The position numbers and the translations under genes were made by a program. This document shows, piece by piece, positions 17,443-26,481 of a DNA stretch of 64,000 bases. The DNA lies in NCBI GenBank assembly GCA_903874975.1, contig CAIQUL010000093.1, forward strand, positions 1 to 64,000. Direction: 5' to 3'. The DNA comes from an uncultured Chthoniobacter sp. GTDB taxonomy: Bacteria > Verrucomicrobiota > Verrucomicrobiia > Chthoniobacterales > Chthoniobacteraceae. The notes below the pieces were generated by a model. It made no database searches. It saw only the letters and a program-made list of their open reading frames with translations, and was not told the DNA's origin. The number at the start of each line of letters is the position of its first letter. Within the stretch, counting starts at the first letter, position 1.

Positions 17443-17980
17443 AGCCCGAACTCGGCTGGCAATGGCGAAGCCTCGCGCCGCGCGGTGCGAGCATCGCCGC
17501 GAAACATCGGGCTGGAGAGGTGCCGCCGGCGGCTTGGTCCGGGGATGTTTTCATGATCGGGCGCAGGGCTCAGGCCCGTGCGGCTGTGGAAATACCGGGG
17601 GAGCCAAAAACTTTCGCATCCCGGCAGTTGGAGGAACATCGGCCCCGCGTCCGCGACCGCCGGTCAGTCCAGCGCCGCGTCCGCCTGCGGGTGCGGAACA
17701 TCGGTCTGCGCTTGATTTCCGGCGCCCGGAATCCGCCGATCAAGGCTGTTTCGACGTGGTTTACTCACCGCCGGATTGGCAAGCGAATTTCGTTGGGAAA
17801 AGATTTGGCGGTGTTGAAGATTTTACTTCTGATCCACTACCTATTGTGGTTTCATACAGTCCTTGCCCCACATCCTGTGGTTGTTGGCTGCGATTCACTG
17901 GGAATTCGCGACCTGCTCACAGGCTGTTGGGGGGCTCCAGAGGACTTATTCACGAACCATTCACAAAACACCGCACCGCA
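17443..17980. other. Long divergent intergenic region between mgtE and nrdJ
   Basis: 538 bases with no convincing gene. The half near nrdJ is clearly less GC-rich and holds two NrdR-like boxes (17834-17880). The half near mgtE is GC-rich and has some self-complementary stretches; I could not match it to a cobalamin, M-box or other riboswitch. Confidence 0.6.
17834..17880. promoter_or_regulatory. Tandem NrdR-like boxes upstream of nrdJ
   Basis: Box 1 (17834-17849) reads CCACTACCTATTGTGG and agrees with the NrdR consensus ACACWATATATWGTGT at 12 of 16 positions. Box 2 (17865-17880) reads GCCCCACATCCTGTGG and agrees at 9 of 16, keeping the GTG end. The boxes start exactly 31 bases apart, the three-helical-turn spacing typical of NrdR sites before nrd genes. 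They would allow ATP/dATP-dependent repression of the ribonucleotide reductase. The nrdR gene itself is not in the window. Confidence 0.6.
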
Positions 17981-20900
17981 ATGATCCAACTAAAAGCAAG
18001 CCGCCGCACCGCCATGAGCGCCAAAACTGCCGACTCCCTTCGGCCTTCCAATGAAGGCCTGAAATTCGCCCGTGTTTTCAGCCAGAAAGCCATCGCGCCT
18101 TTCGACGAACTCGAATGGGAACAACGCACCGCCGAGATCACCGATGATTCGGGCAAGGCGATCTTCAAACAGGAGAACGTCGAAGTGCCGAAATCGTGGA
18201 GCGCGCTGGCCACGAAAATAGCCGTCTCGAAGTATTTCTATGGCGACATTTCCAACGGCAACGACCCCTACAAGGGCGGCCGCGAGCGGAGCGTGAAGCA
18301 ACTCGTGCATCGCGTCACCCGCACGATCACCGATTGCGGCATCAAGGACGGGTATTTCGCCGACAAGGAAAGCGCCGAGACTTTCTACAACGAACTGACC
18401 TGGCTCTGCGTGAACCAATACGGCGCGTTCAATTCGCCGGTGTGGTTCAATGTCGGCCTGCACCACCAATACGGTGTCGGCAAGGGAAGGGGCGAAGGGA
18501 ACTACTACTACAACCACAAGACCGGCCAAGCCGAGCGCGCCAAGACGCAATACGAATACCCGCAGGGCAGCGCGTGCTTCATCCAGAGCGTGGAGGACAC
18601 GATGGAAGACATCATGCGCCTCGCGCTGAGCGAAGCCATGCTCTTCAAGTATGGCAGCGGCACCGGCAGCGATCTTTCCACGCTCCGCTCGACGCGCGAG
18701 AAGCTGAGCGGCGGCGGCAAACCCAGCGGGCCGCTGAGTTTTCTCAAGGTCTATGACCAAGTGGCGAATGTCGTGAAGTCCGGCGGCAAGACGCGGCGCG
18801 CCGCGAAGATGAACACGCTCAAGGACTGGCACCCGGACATCGAGGAGTTCATCGAGGCGAAAACCAAGGAGGAGAAAAAGGCGTGGGCGCTCATCGAGCA
18901 GGGTTACGACCCGTCGTTCAACGGCGAGGCCTACGGATCGATCATGTATCAAAACGAGAACCTCTCGGTGCGGGTGAGCGACGAGTTCATGAACGCCGCC
19001 GTGGAGGGCAAGGAGTGGTGGACCAAGCGCGTGACCGACGGCCAACCCTGCGAGAAAAAGGACGCCGCCACGTTGCTGCGCAAGATCGCCGAAGGCACAC
19101 ATCTCTGCGGCGACCCCGGCATCCAATTCGACACCACGATCGACCATTGGCACACCTGCAAAGGCACCGCCCGCCAGAACAGCACCAACCCGTGCAGCGA
19201 GTATCTCTTTCTCGACAACACGGCGTGCAACCTCGCCTCGCTCAACCTGCTCAAGTTCAAAAAGGCTGACGGTCAGTTCGACGTGGAGCGCTTCAAAGCT
19301 GCGGTGCGCCTCTTCATCACCGCGCAGGAAATCATCGTGGATAACGCCAGCTACCCGATCAAAGAGATCGCGGAAAACTCGCACATTTTCCGCACGCTCG
19401 GCCTCGGCTACGCCAACCTCGGCGCGCTCATCATGAGCTACGGCCTCGGCTACGACACCGATGAAGGCCGCGCGCTCGCGGGTGCCATCACCAGCATCAT
19501 GACCGGGCACGCTTACGAGCAATCCGCCAAGATGGCCAAAGGGATGGGACCGTTCCCTGGATACAAAGACACCCGCTGCAGCGGCGTGGCGAAAACCGCC
19601 GACACGACCAACGAGCCTTACATGCTGGAGGTCATCAAACTGCACCGCTCGCATGTGGAGAAGATCCAAGTGAGTGAGCGCTTTGGATTCCTCACGGAAG
19701 AGGCCAAAAAGTGCTGGGACGGCGCCCTCGCTGCGGGCAAGAAGCACGGCTACCGCAACGCGCAGGTCACCGTCCTCGCGCCCACGGGCACGATCGGTTT
19801 CCTCATGGACTGCGACACCACCGGCATCGAGCCCGACATCGCGCTCGTGAAATACAAGCTGCTCGCCGGCGGCGGCATGCTGAAGATCGTCAACCAGACG
19901 GTCAAACCCGCGCTCCTCAACCTCGGCTACTCGGCGAAGCAGATCGAAAAGATCATCAACCACATCGACAAATTCGACACGATCGAGGACGTCACCGAGG
20001 AGGACGGCACCACCATTTCCAGCGGACTGAAACCCGAGCATCTGACTGTCTTCGACTGCGCTTTCAAAGCCCATCGCGGCTCCCGCTCGCTGCACTTCCG
20101 CGGCCACATCCGCATGATGGCCGCCGCGCAGCCCTTCCTCAGCGGCGCGATCTCGAAGACCGTCAACCTGCCCGAGCACGCCACCGTGGACGACATCGTG
20201 AATACCTACGTGGAAGGCTGGAAACTCGGCCTCAAAGCCATCGCCATTTACCGCGACGGCTCCAAGCGCTGCGCCCCGCTCAACGTCAAGAAAACCGCCA
20301 GCATGGGCGGCAACTCCGACACCGCAATCGCCGACCTGGATGCCGTGCTCAATGAGAAAACCGCCATCGAGTCGCGCATCGGCGAACTCGAAGGCGTCAT
20401 CACCGAGCTGCGCAAAAAGGTGGACGAACCCGTCCGCCGGCGCATGCCCGACACCCGCGTCGCTATCAACCACAAGTTCGAGATCGCCGGCCACAAAGGT
20501 TACCTCACCGTCGGCATGTTCGAGGACGGCAGCCCCGGCGAGATCTTCATCCAGATGAACAAGGAAGGCAGCACCATCGGTGGCCTCATGGATACCGTCG
20601 CCACGCTGACCAGCATCTCGCTTCAGTATGGCGTGCCGCTGGATTCCCTCGTGAGAAAGTTCGCCTACCAGCGTTTCGAGCCATCCGGTTTCACCAAGAA
20701 CCCCGACATCCGCAACGCGACTTCGATCACCGACTACATCTTCCGCTGGCTCGGCTGTCAGTTCATCAAAGGCTACAAGGAGGCGACCTCACCCAACAAA
20801 GGTCAGGCCGATCTCCCCATGAAGGAACTCACCGAGATCGACATCAAAGGTAACAACCGTCCCGTGCCCGACCTCGCCACGGAAAGCTCCAACATTCTCG

Positions 20901-21100
20901 ACATCATCGGCCACAAAGGGGGCAGCGAAGGCGGGCCGCACCTAGCAATCGGCGGGAGCACCCACGCGGAGCGGCTCAAGGATGCCTTGGGCGACATGTA
21001 TATGCCCGACCCATGCAGCATCTGCGGCTCCACCAAAGTCATCCGCGCGGGAGCCTGCGGTTGCTGCACCGAGTGCGGCACCAGCCAGGGCTGCAGCTAG
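17981..21100 (+). CDS. nrdJ: Vitamin B12-dependent (class II) ribonucleoside-diphosphate reductase
   Basis: A 1039-residue adenosylcobalamin-dependent reductase that makes deoxyribonucleotides without oxygen. Visible landmarks are the substrate-site Cys in GSACFIQSVEDTMEDI, the NPCSEYLFLDNTACNLASLN motif holding a second active-site Cys and the catalytic Asn/Glu, the phosphate loop VLAPTGTIGFLMDCDTTGIEPDIALVKYK, and a C-terminal zinc/redox tail CSICGSTKVIRAGACGCCTECG. The long form with the extra C-terminal domain (GHKGYLTVGMFEDGSPGEIFIQM) is the type common in PVC bacteria and many others. The start may be ATG 17981 or ATG 18014. It is the only ribonucleotide reductase in view. Confidence 0.95.
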   Translation: MIQLKASRRTAMSAKTADSLRPSNEGLKFARVFSQKAIAPFDELEWEQRTAEITDDSGKAIFKQENVEVPKSWSALATKIAVSKYFYGDISNGNDPYKGGRERSVKQLVHRVTRTITDCGIKDGYFADKESAETFYNELTWLCVNQYGAFNSPVWFNVGLHHQYGVGKGRGEGNYYYNHKTGQAERAKTQYEYPQGSACFIQSVEDTMEDIMRLALSEAMLFKYGSGTGSDLSTLRSTREKLSGGGKPSGPLSFLKVYDQVANVVKSGGKTRRAAKMNTLKDWHPDIEEFIEAKTKEEKKAWALIEQGYDPSFNGEAYGSIMYQNENLSVRVSDEFMNAAVEGKEWWTKRVTDGQPCEKKDAATLLRKIAEGTHLCGDPGIQFDTTIDHWHTCKGTARQNSTNPCSEYLFLDNTACNLASLNLLKFKKADGQFDVERFKAAVRLFITAQEIIVDNASYPIKEIAENSHIFRTLGLGYANLGALIMSYGLGYDTDEGRALAGAITSIMTGHAYEQSAKMAKGMGPFPGYKDTRCSGVAKTADTTNEPYMLEVIKLHRSHVEKIQVSERFGFLTEEAKKCWDGALAAGKKHGYRNAQVTVLAPTGTIGFLMDCDTTGIEPDIALVKYKLLAGGGMLKIVNQTVKPALLNLGYSAKQIEKIINHIDKFDTIEDVTEEDGTTISSGLKPEHLTVFDCAFKAHRGSRSLHFRGHIRMMAAAQPFLSGAISKTVNLPEHATVDDIVNTYVEGWKLGLKAIAIYRDGSKRCAPLNVKKTASMGGNSDTAIADLDAVLNEKTAIESRIGELEGVITELRKKVDEPVRRRMPDTRVAINHKFEIAGHKGYLTVGMFEDGSPGEIFIQMNKEGSTIGGLMDTVATLTSISLQYGVPLDSLVRKFAYQRFEPSGFTKNPDIRNATSITDYIFRWLGCQFIKGYKEATSPNKGQADLPMKELTEIDIKGNNRPVPDLATESSNILDIIGHKGGSEGGPHLAIGGSTHAERLKDALGDMYMPDPCSICGSTKVIRAGACGCCTECGTSQGCS

Positions 21101-21119
21101 CCGCGTCCTTCCCTCACTC

Positions 21120-21185
21120 ATGACCGAACCCACCAAAGACGAGCCACCCCGCGACACCAGTCTCGGGCCCGTGCTCGCCGACTAA
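21120..21185 (+). CDS. Possible 21-residue peptide after nrdJ
   Basis: ATG to TAA frame, acidic and proline-rich (MTEPTKDEPPRDTSLGPVL), beginning 20 bases after the nrdJ stop. There is no Shine-Dalgarno site and nothing recognisable, so it may be chance. Confidence 0.2.
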   Translation: MTEPTKDEPPRDTSLGPVLAD

Positions 21186-21222
21186 CCGATCTGGCGGCTC
21201 CGGCCGCCCCAACCAAGACCGT

Positions 21223-21257
21223 CCGGTCATCGGATGCTTAGCTCATCCGGTGGCCGG
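21223..21257 (+). terminator. Strong hairpin after nrdJ
   Basis: Two 14-nt arms (21223-21236 and 21244-21257) pair completely if two G-U pairs are allowed, around a 7-nt loop CTTAGCT. No T-tract follows, so it may be a factor-independent stop, an mRNA 3' stabiliser, or simply a repeat. Confidence 0.5.
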
Positions 21258-21337
21258 GCGTCTTCATCGGTGGATGTCCCGCTCGGACCAGCGAGCGAGC
21301 TGCGGAAATTCCGCAGGGCAGGGGAGAGAGGCGGCTA

Positions 21338-22327
21338 CTAAACCGGACGCCGCCGCCGGAGCGCGGCGAGCGCGCCAAGAATCAGCAACCCGCTGGTGGA
21401 TGGCTCGGGGACCAAAGCACCTTTGGGAGAGGCGAAGCTCTCGCCGCCACCGCCCGGGCCGACGAGGCCGCTGCTGAAGGTCACCTTCGCGCCCGCGCCG
21501 ATCGTCAGGGAGGCGAGTGTCTGGCTCACCGAGCCAAAATTGAGCGTGGTCGCTGCGCCACCCGCCGCATTCGTCACCGTCACCACCGCGGTCCCGGCAC
21601 CGCCGGCGAGGGCGGCGTTCACGTTGATCGTTCCGTCGCTGGCGGTCAGGTTCTGAAAGCCCAGAGTCGCCCCCGGCAGGAAACTCAGCATCCCCGCGCC
21701 CGTCTTGTTCACTGCCACCGAACCGGCGCCATTTATGATACCGCCATGAATTTCGGTGTTCCCGTCGCCGGTCACGGTCAGTGTTTTAACCCCCGTGAGG
21801 GTGCCGCTGCTGATGATTCTGAAGAAAAAGAGCGCCGCCCCGGAAAGCGTGCTGGAATTGGAAAAGGTGAACGCTTCCGACCCGTTCGTGGTGCCCAAGT
21901 TCACATTGGCCCCGATCTGTTGCGGCGCTCCCACGGTGGAGCCCATTGAAATGGAGCCGACGGCGCTGAGACCGAGGACATCCCCGCTTCCGGTTCCAAT
22001 GAAGTAGCTCCCCGCGCTGTTGTTAATAATGATGGAACCAATAGCGGGTGCGCCGTCCAGGACCAGTGTGGGGCGGCTGATACCCGCACTGTCGAATGTT
22101 GCGGTGTCGGATGCGCCCGGGACGGAGGGAGAGGAACTCCAGTTCGAGGGACCGCTCCAGAGTTCATTGGATGTGCCGATCCAAGTCCCGCTGACCGCCT
22201 GCGCCGGTGCCGCCGAGAGGAAGATCCCCATCGCCGTCAGGCCGAGCACTGCCCTGCCTGCGCACAGTCTGACGGTCTTGAGTCGGCGCGACGTGCGGTG
22301 AGACGGATGAGGTTGCATGAAAAACAT
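21338..22327 (-). CDS. PEP-CTERM sorted, autotransporter-repeat surface protein
   Basis: About 330 residues. An N-terminal signal (AVLGLTAMGIFLSAAPAQA) is followed by Ser/Gly/Thr-rich beta-helix-like sequence with an autotransporter-associated strand repeat (AVNKTGAGMLSFLPGAT), and it ends in a PEP-CTERM sorting signal: VPEPSTSGLLILGALAAL followed by RRRR. In the known system the PEP-CTERM tail is cut by an exosortase and the protein is delivered to the outer surface; no exosortase lies in the window. ATG 22327 is preferred because a GGGG purine stretch sits at proper distance upstream; ATG 22318 is an alternative. Confidence 0.85.
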   Translation of the reverse strand: MFFMQPHPSHRTSRRLKTVRLCAGRAVLGLTAMGIFLSAAPAQAVSGTWIGTSNELWSGPSNWSSSPSVPGASDTATFDSAGISRPTLVLDGAPAIGSIIINNSAGSYFIGTGSGDVLGLSAVGSISMGSTVGAPQQIGANVNLGTTNGSEAFTFSNSSTLSGAALFFFRIISSGTLTGVKTLTVTGDGNTEIHGGIINGAGSVAVNKTGAGMLSFLPGATLGFQNLTASDGTINVNAALAGGAGTAVVTVTNAAGGAATTLNFGSVSQTLASLTIGAGAKVTFSSGLVGPGGGGESFASPKGALVPEPSTSGLLILGALAALRRRRPV

Positions 22328-22421
22328 GAAGTTTTCCCCGAATCCAGCGGAGAGCATCCCTAGGACATGTCGGAATGGACACTCCACAAGGAGCAGTCAG
22401 CAGGCCAAAAAAGCCCGTGCT

Positions 22422-23096
22422 TTACGCCTCCGGTGTGAAGCCCATCACGAGGTCAAACCGTGCGGCGAGTTCGCCCGCGCGGGCGTCTTTGAGCGGGGCA
22501 AAATCCACCGTGATCGCGGCCCGCCGGGCCTCGTCTTTCACGCTGCGCCAGATGCCGTCGCGCTCGTTGGCGGGCTCGCCTTTGATGTAGCATTGCGTCG
22601 TCCAGCGCTCGCGGCCTGTGGTTTTCACCGCGACGTGGATGTGGGGGGCGCGACCGGGATAGGCGACGGGTTTGATGGTGCGAAAAAGATACTCGCCGGT
22701 GCTGCCGGTGACGAACCGCCCGAAGCCCTGGAAGTTGGTGTCGCGCTGGTCGGCGTTGCCAGTGCCGCTGTGGAGGTAGGCGCCGTTTTTGTCGCACTGC
22801 CAGATTTCCACGGTGGCGTTGCGCATGGGCGCGCCGGTCGCGTCGAGGATGCGTCCGCTGAGGTAAGTGATCTCGCCGACGGCGGGCTTGAGGCTGTCGT
22901 TGATGACGATGAGGTCGTTGTCGGTATCGAGCGGGAGGCGGTCGGGATAAAACGGCCCCGCGGTCTGGTTGGGCGTCTGGAGGAGCGCTTCGGCAAAGGC
23001 ACCCGGCGCGGCGAAAAGCGCGAGGCCGAGGGCGGCGCGATGAAGGAAGCGGCGGCGGTCGAAGCCGGGCGGGAGGATGAGCGGGGAGGTTTTCAT
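22422..23096 (-). CDS. Intradiol ring-cleavage dioxygenase-like protein, Tat-exported
   Basis: A 224-residue protein with a Tat-type signal (RRRFLHRAALGLALFAAPGAFA), then the intradiol dioxygenase core: QTAGPFYPD at residues about 44-52 (family hallmark), LSGRILDATGAPMRNATVEIWQCDKNGAYLHSG, GEYLFRTIKPVAYPGRAPHIHV. The two Tyr and two His residues expected to bind Fe(III) are present in the last two blocks. Catechol dioxygenases are normally cytoplasmic; exported members like this have been described, with substrates uncertain. It is divergent from tag. Confidence 0.82.
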   Translation of the reverse strand: MKTSPLILPPGFDRRRFLHRAALGLALFAAPGAFAEALLQTPNQTAGPFYPDRLPLDTDNDLIVINDSLKPAVGEITYLSGRILDATGAPMRNATVEIWQCDKNGAYLHSGTGNADQRDTNFQGFGRFVTGSTGEYLFRTIKPVAYPGRAPHIHVAVKTTGRERWTTQCYIKGEPANERDGIWRSVKDEARRAAITVDFAPLKDARAGELAARFDLVMGFTPEA

Positions 23097-23233
23097 GGTG
23101 CTTTGGAGTGAGGCTGAAACTGCGGGAAGCGCGGGAAGTTTCAAGCGAGGACAAAGTCGCGCGCCACTTTCCGTTCACGCCGTCCGTTCTTTTCGGATCG
23201 CCGCCACCTCGCTACGTTTCCGCGGCCACGCCG

Positions 23234-23815
23234 ATGAAATCCACCAAACCAATCTGCCGCTGCGCCTGGGCGCGCGGGCCGCTCGACATCATCTATCACG
23301 ACACCGAGTGGGGTGTGCCGCAGCACGACGACCGGATGCTCTTCGAACTGCTCATCCTCGAAGGCGCGCAGGCCGGGCTGAGTTGGTCCACCATTTTGAA
23401 AAAGCGCGAGAGCTACCGCGCGGCGTTCGACCTGTTCGACGCCCGGCGCATCGCCAAATACGACGACCGCAAAGTGGCCGCGCTGCTCGCCGATCCCGGC
23501 ATCGTGCGCAACCGCCTGAAGGTCGCCTCCGCCATCCTCAACGCCCGCGCTTTTCTCGCCGTGCAAAAGGAGTTCGGCAGCTTCGACCGCTACATCTGGC
23601 AATTCGTGGGAGGGACGCCGCGGCAGAACGCCCGCACCGCGCTCTCCCAACTCCCCGCGAAGACCGCCGAGTCCGACGCCATGAGCCGCGACCTCCTGAA
23701 GCGCGGCTTCAAGTTCGTCGGCTCGACGATCTGCTACGCCTTCATTCAGGCCACCGGCATGGTCAACGACCACACCACCGACTGTTTTCGCCACGCCGCG
23801 CTCGCGAAAAAATAA
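23234..23815 (+). CDS. tag: DNA-3-methyladenine glycosylase I
   Basis: A 193-residue base-excision repair enzyme that removes 3-methyladenine. It matches Tag along its length: CRCAWARGPLDIIYHDTEWGVPQHDDRMLFELLILEGAQAGLSW, then KRESYRAAFDLFD and the end KRGFKFVGSTICYAFIQATGMVNDHTTDCFRH. The zinc ligands known for E. coli Tag (a Cys near the N-terminus, His in YHD, His and Cys in the last motif) are all conserved. ATG 23234 gives the family N-terminus. Tandem with the GNAT and larB genes, which may be cotranscribed. Confidence 0.94.
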   Translation: MKSTKPICRCAWARGPLDIIYHDTEWGVPQHDDRMLFELLILEGAQAGLSWSTILKKRESYRAAFDLFDARRIAKYDDRKVAALLADPGIVRNRLKVASAILNARAFLAVQKEFGSFDRYIWQFVGGTPRQNARTALSQLPAKTAESDAMSRDLLKRGFKFVGSTICYAFIQATGMVNDHTTDCFRHAALAKK

Positions 23816-23878
23816 TGCTCCCGGAGAAAACCACGGCTTTCCTCCCCGTGGGCATTGTGCGATAAGCGCCCGCTTTTC

Positions 23879-24355
23879 ATGGACGAACCGCACATTGAGC
23901 AAGCCACGCTGGAAGACCTCCCGCAGTTGACCGATCTCCTCTACGATCTGTTCACGCAGGAGGGCGACTTCGTCCCCAACCGCGCCAAGCAAATGCGCGG
24001 GTTGCGCCTCATCCTTGAGCAGCCCAGCCGCGGGCGCATCTTTGTCCTCCGCCAGAACGGCACGATCCTCGGGATGATCAATTTGCTCTTCACGATCAGC
24101 ACGGCGGAGGGCGGCTTCGTCATCATGCTGGAGGACGTGATCGTGCATCGCGCGCATCGCGGCAAAGGCTTCGGCGACAAACTGCTCCAGCACTCCATCG
24201 CTTACGCGAAGAAAAAGGACTTCCTCCGCATCACCCTCCTCGCCGACCGACTCAACGATCATGGTCAGCATTTCTTCAAAGAGCACGGTTTCTTTGAGTC
24301 CAAGATGATCCCGCTCCGGCTCATCCTGAACACCGGCGACGCGCCCTCCGCCTAG
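23879..24355 (+). CDS. GNAT family N-acetyltransferase
   Basis: A 158-residue acetyl-CoA-dependent acyltransferase fold. Strand beta-4 and motif A are visible as FVIMLEDVIVHRAHRGKGFGDKLLQHSI, containing the R/Q-x-x-G-x-G/A coenzyme loop (HRGKGFG). The C-terminal HFFKEHGFFES is the usual GNAT ending. The acceptor substrate cannot be predicted. Its TAG stop abuts the ATG of larB, so the two are almost certainly cotranscribed; this pairing suggests but does not prove a shared pathway. Confidence 0.85.
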   Translation: MDEPHIEQATLEDLPQLTDLLYDLFTQEGDFVPNRAKQMRGLRLILEQPSRGRIFVLRQNGTILGMINLLFTISTAEGGFVIMLEDVIVHRAHRGKGFGDKLLQHSIAYAKKKDFLRITLLADRLNDHGQHFFKEHGFFESKMIPLRLILNTGDAPSA

Positions 24356-25069
24356 ATGCCCGACGGTTTCACCGACCTCGGCTTCGCCCGCGTGGACAGC
24401 GACCGCGCGCGGCGTTGCGGCTTCCCCGAAGTCATCTTCGGCGCGGGCAAAACGGCCGCCGAGGTGCTGGCGATCGGGCGTGAGATTTTGGCGAAAGAGC
24501 GCGTGCTGCTCGTCAGCCGGTCGAACGAAGAGCAGCACCGCGCGCTCGCTGCGGAGTTCCCCGCCGCGCGCTGGCATGAGCGGGCGCGGTGCATCACGGT
24601 GGAAACGGAGCCGCTACCGAAGTGCGACGGCGTCGTCGGCATCATCTGTGCGGGGACTTCCGATCTGCCCGTGGCCGACGAGGCCGCGGTGACGCTGGAA
24701 ATTTTTGGCAACCGCGTCGTGCGCATCACCGATGTCGGCGTCGCCGGCATCCACCGCCTGCTCGCCGAGCGCGACCGCCTCGAAGCGTGCAACGTGCTCA
24801 TCGTCGTCGCCGGCATGGAAGGCGCGCTGCCCAGCGCCGTGGCCGGCCTCGTCAGCAAACCGGTCATCGCCGTGCCGACCAGCGTCGGCTACGGCGCGAA
24901 TTTCGGCGGTCTCGCCGCGCTCCTCGGCATGCTGAACTCGTGCGGTAGCGGCGTCACTGTGGTGAACATCGACAATGGTTTCGGTGCCGCCTACGCCGCC
25001 GCGCAGATCAACCGCCAACTCCACTCCGCCTCCGCTCCCTACCGCGGCGCGGGTGGCGGCACCTGCTGA
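24356..25069 (+). CDS. larB: LarB-type carboxylase (nickel-pincer cofactor synthesis)
   Basis: A 237-residue PurE-like protein. LarB signatures: the lead-in [20 protein letters not shown], the PurE-type core [76 protein letters not shown]. In the known pathway LarB carboxylates nicotinic acid adenine dinucleotide as the first step toward the nickel-pincer cofactor of lactate racemase. The later genes larC and larE and the racemase larA are not here. Its 3' end overlaps the convergent cytochrome gene by 31 bases. Confidence 0.9.
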   Translation: MPDGFTDLGFARVDSDRARRCGFPEVIFGAGKTAAEVLAIGREILAKERVLLVSRSNEEQHRALAAEFPAARWHERARCITVETEPLPKCDGVVGIICAGTSDLPVADEAAVTLEIFGNRVVRITDVGVAGIHRLLAERDRLEACNVLIVVAGMEGALPSAVAGLVSKPVIAVPTSVGYGANFGGLAALLGMLNSCGSGVTVVNIDNGFGAAYAAAQINRQLHSASAPYRGAGGGTC

Positions 25070-26337
25070 CGCTGGCGGAGGTAGAGGAAAAGGTCGCGCA
25101 CACCGTCCTCGTCGAGCGCGTTGAGCAGGCCGGCGGGCATGAGGGAATTTGGGCTGACCTCCACGCTCTTGATGTCGGCGCGCGGCACGGTCGCGGGGCC
25201 GGCGAGGGTCTTCAGTGTGACGCCGCTCGCGTCGTCGGTCGCGAGGATGCCGGTGAGAATCCGCCCGTCCTTTGTCTCCACGAACGCCTGCTGGTAGTCC
25301 TTTCCGATTGTGGCGTTGGGATCGACGATGTTTTGCAGCAGGTAGTCCACATCCTCGAACGATCCGGGCAGGTCCGGGCCGACCTTCGCGCCTTCGCCAA
25401 ACATGCTGTGGCAGAGCGCGCAGGCTTGCTGGAAATGCCCGCGTCCGCGCGCGGCGTTGGCGCGCAGGATGGAGTCGGTGGTGAGAAATTTTTTGAACGT
25501 GGCGATCTGCTTTTGGGTGTCCTCGGTGGTCGCGCGGACGGCGCCCCAGTTTTTCGCCAGCCACGCTTCGATGGCGGCATCGCGCAAACCCTGGAGCTGC
25601 CGGGCGAGCGGGGCGGTGATGGCGGCGCGGTCGAGAGTCTTCGCGTCGATGGCTGCGAGGAGCGCGCGGGCACTGGCGGCGCGGGCGAGCAGCGAGCCGA
25701 GCGCGTCCTGTTTTTCCGCGGCGTCGAGCGTGGGATAAACCATCAGGATTTGCGCGGGAATCCGGGCGTCGTCGAAAGCCGCGAGCCCGCGCAGCGCGGC
25801 CACCCGCAGTGGGCCGGGTGCTTTCACGAGGTCGAGCAGCACGGGCAAAGTCGGCGCGTCTTTCGCCGCGAGGAGCGAGTCGAGTGCGGCCAGTCGGGCC
25901 TCGGGCTTCGCGTGGGCATCCGCCAAAATCTTGCGCAGCCCGTCGAGCGCCGCGCCGCCGCCGAAGGCCGCCGCCAGCGCTTGCGCCTGCTCGCGGACCT
26001 CCTCGCTCGGACTCGCCTTCAGCTTCTCGTAGAGCGCGGGCCACCCGGTGGGCACCGTCGCGCCGCGCTGGCCTTTGAGCGATGCGTTCATGCCACGCAG
26101 GATGTTCGCCTGGGCCTCCGGGCTTTCGATTCTGCCCAGCGCCTGCACCAGCGCGCCGAGTGCGGGCGGCGCGGATTCTTGCGTATGACCCGGCACTCCC
26201 ACGGCGAGCACCAGCGCCGCAATCAGAGCGCGCCAGCGCAAAGGAGCCTGGTGGAGCACTCGACCCGAGTGCTGCGGACGGCGACCCGCCGAGCGCACTG
26301 GTGTAAATGTGGCATTGAGAAAACGGTGGGCGCTCAT
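25039..26337 (-). CDS. PVC-type c-type cytochrome (heme-binding domain, TIGR02603-like)
   Basis: About 430 residues. Residues from about 80 on form alpha-helical HEAT-like repeats, and the C-terminal 130 residues hold a cytochrome domain with one CxxCH site (RGRGHFQQACALCHSMFG) and the PVC-typical tail GPDLPGSFEDVDYLLQNIVDPNATIGKDYQQAFVETKDGRILTG. This half normally forms the C-terminal part of a single large protein whose N-terminal part is encoded by the next gene upstream (26482-28254). The first residues are encoded by a repeat; ATG 26337 is used here, but TTG 26241 gives a clean signal peptide (LIAALVLAVGVPGHTQES) and may be the true start. Confidence 0.75.
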   Translation of the reverse strand: MSAHRFLNATFTPVRSAGRRPQHSGRVLHQAPLRWRALIAALVLAVGVPGHTQESAPPALGALVQALGRIESPEAQANILRGMNASLKGQRGATVPTGWPALYEKLKASPSEEVREQAQALAAAFGGGAALDGLRKILADAHAKPEARLAALDSLLAAKDAPTLPVLLDLVKAPGPLRVAALRGLAAFDDARIPAQILMVYPTLDAAEKQDALGSLLARAASARALLAAIDAKTLDRAAITAPLARQLQGLRDAAIEAWLAKNWGAVRATTEDTQKQIATFKKFLTTDSILRANAARGRGHFQQACALCHSMFGEGAKVGPDLPGSFEDVDYLLQNIVDPNATIGKDYQQAFVETKDGRILTGILATDDASGVTLKTLAGPATVPRADIKSVEVSPNSLMPAGLLNALDEDGVRDLFLYLRQRQQVPPPAPR

Positions 26338-26427
26338 GGGAATCGGGAGACGGCGCGTGCAGCGGCGCGCATATGGGTGTTTGCGGCGGGTCGCCGCAAA
26401 CCGCACGCGGGTCGCGTGCTCCACCCG
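26248..26427. repeat. Composite inverted repeat, copy A (GTGGAGCACTCGACCC ends)
   Basis: Two related, oppositely oriented modules: left 26251-26303 begins GTGGAGCACTCGACCCGAG and contains GGCGACCCGCC; right 26376-26427 contains GGCGGGTCGCC and ends GTGCTCCACCC. About 70 bases separate them. The same design recurs at 41530-41704. This copy lies exactly between the two halves of the dehydrogenase/cytochrome pair. Confidence 0.78.
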
Positions 26428-26481
26428 GCGCTACGCCGCGCCGCGCGCACTTGGTTCAACCGACGCTTTGCCGCCATACCG

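Noticed and set aside
17940-17975. DnaA-box-like words (TTATTCACG, CATTCACAA) before nrdJ
   Set aside because: Only weak matches, not clustered, and no other origin features such as dnaA or AT-rich unwinding repeats.
17443-17980. Cobalamin or magnesium riboswitch before nrdJ or mgtE
   Set aside because: I could not find the B12-box or M-box consensus elements on either strand; only NrdR-like boxes were convincing.
17990-20494. 834-codon frame on the minus strand opposite nrdJ
   Set aside because: Shadow of the well-supported nrdJ gene; composition is typical of an antisense frame.
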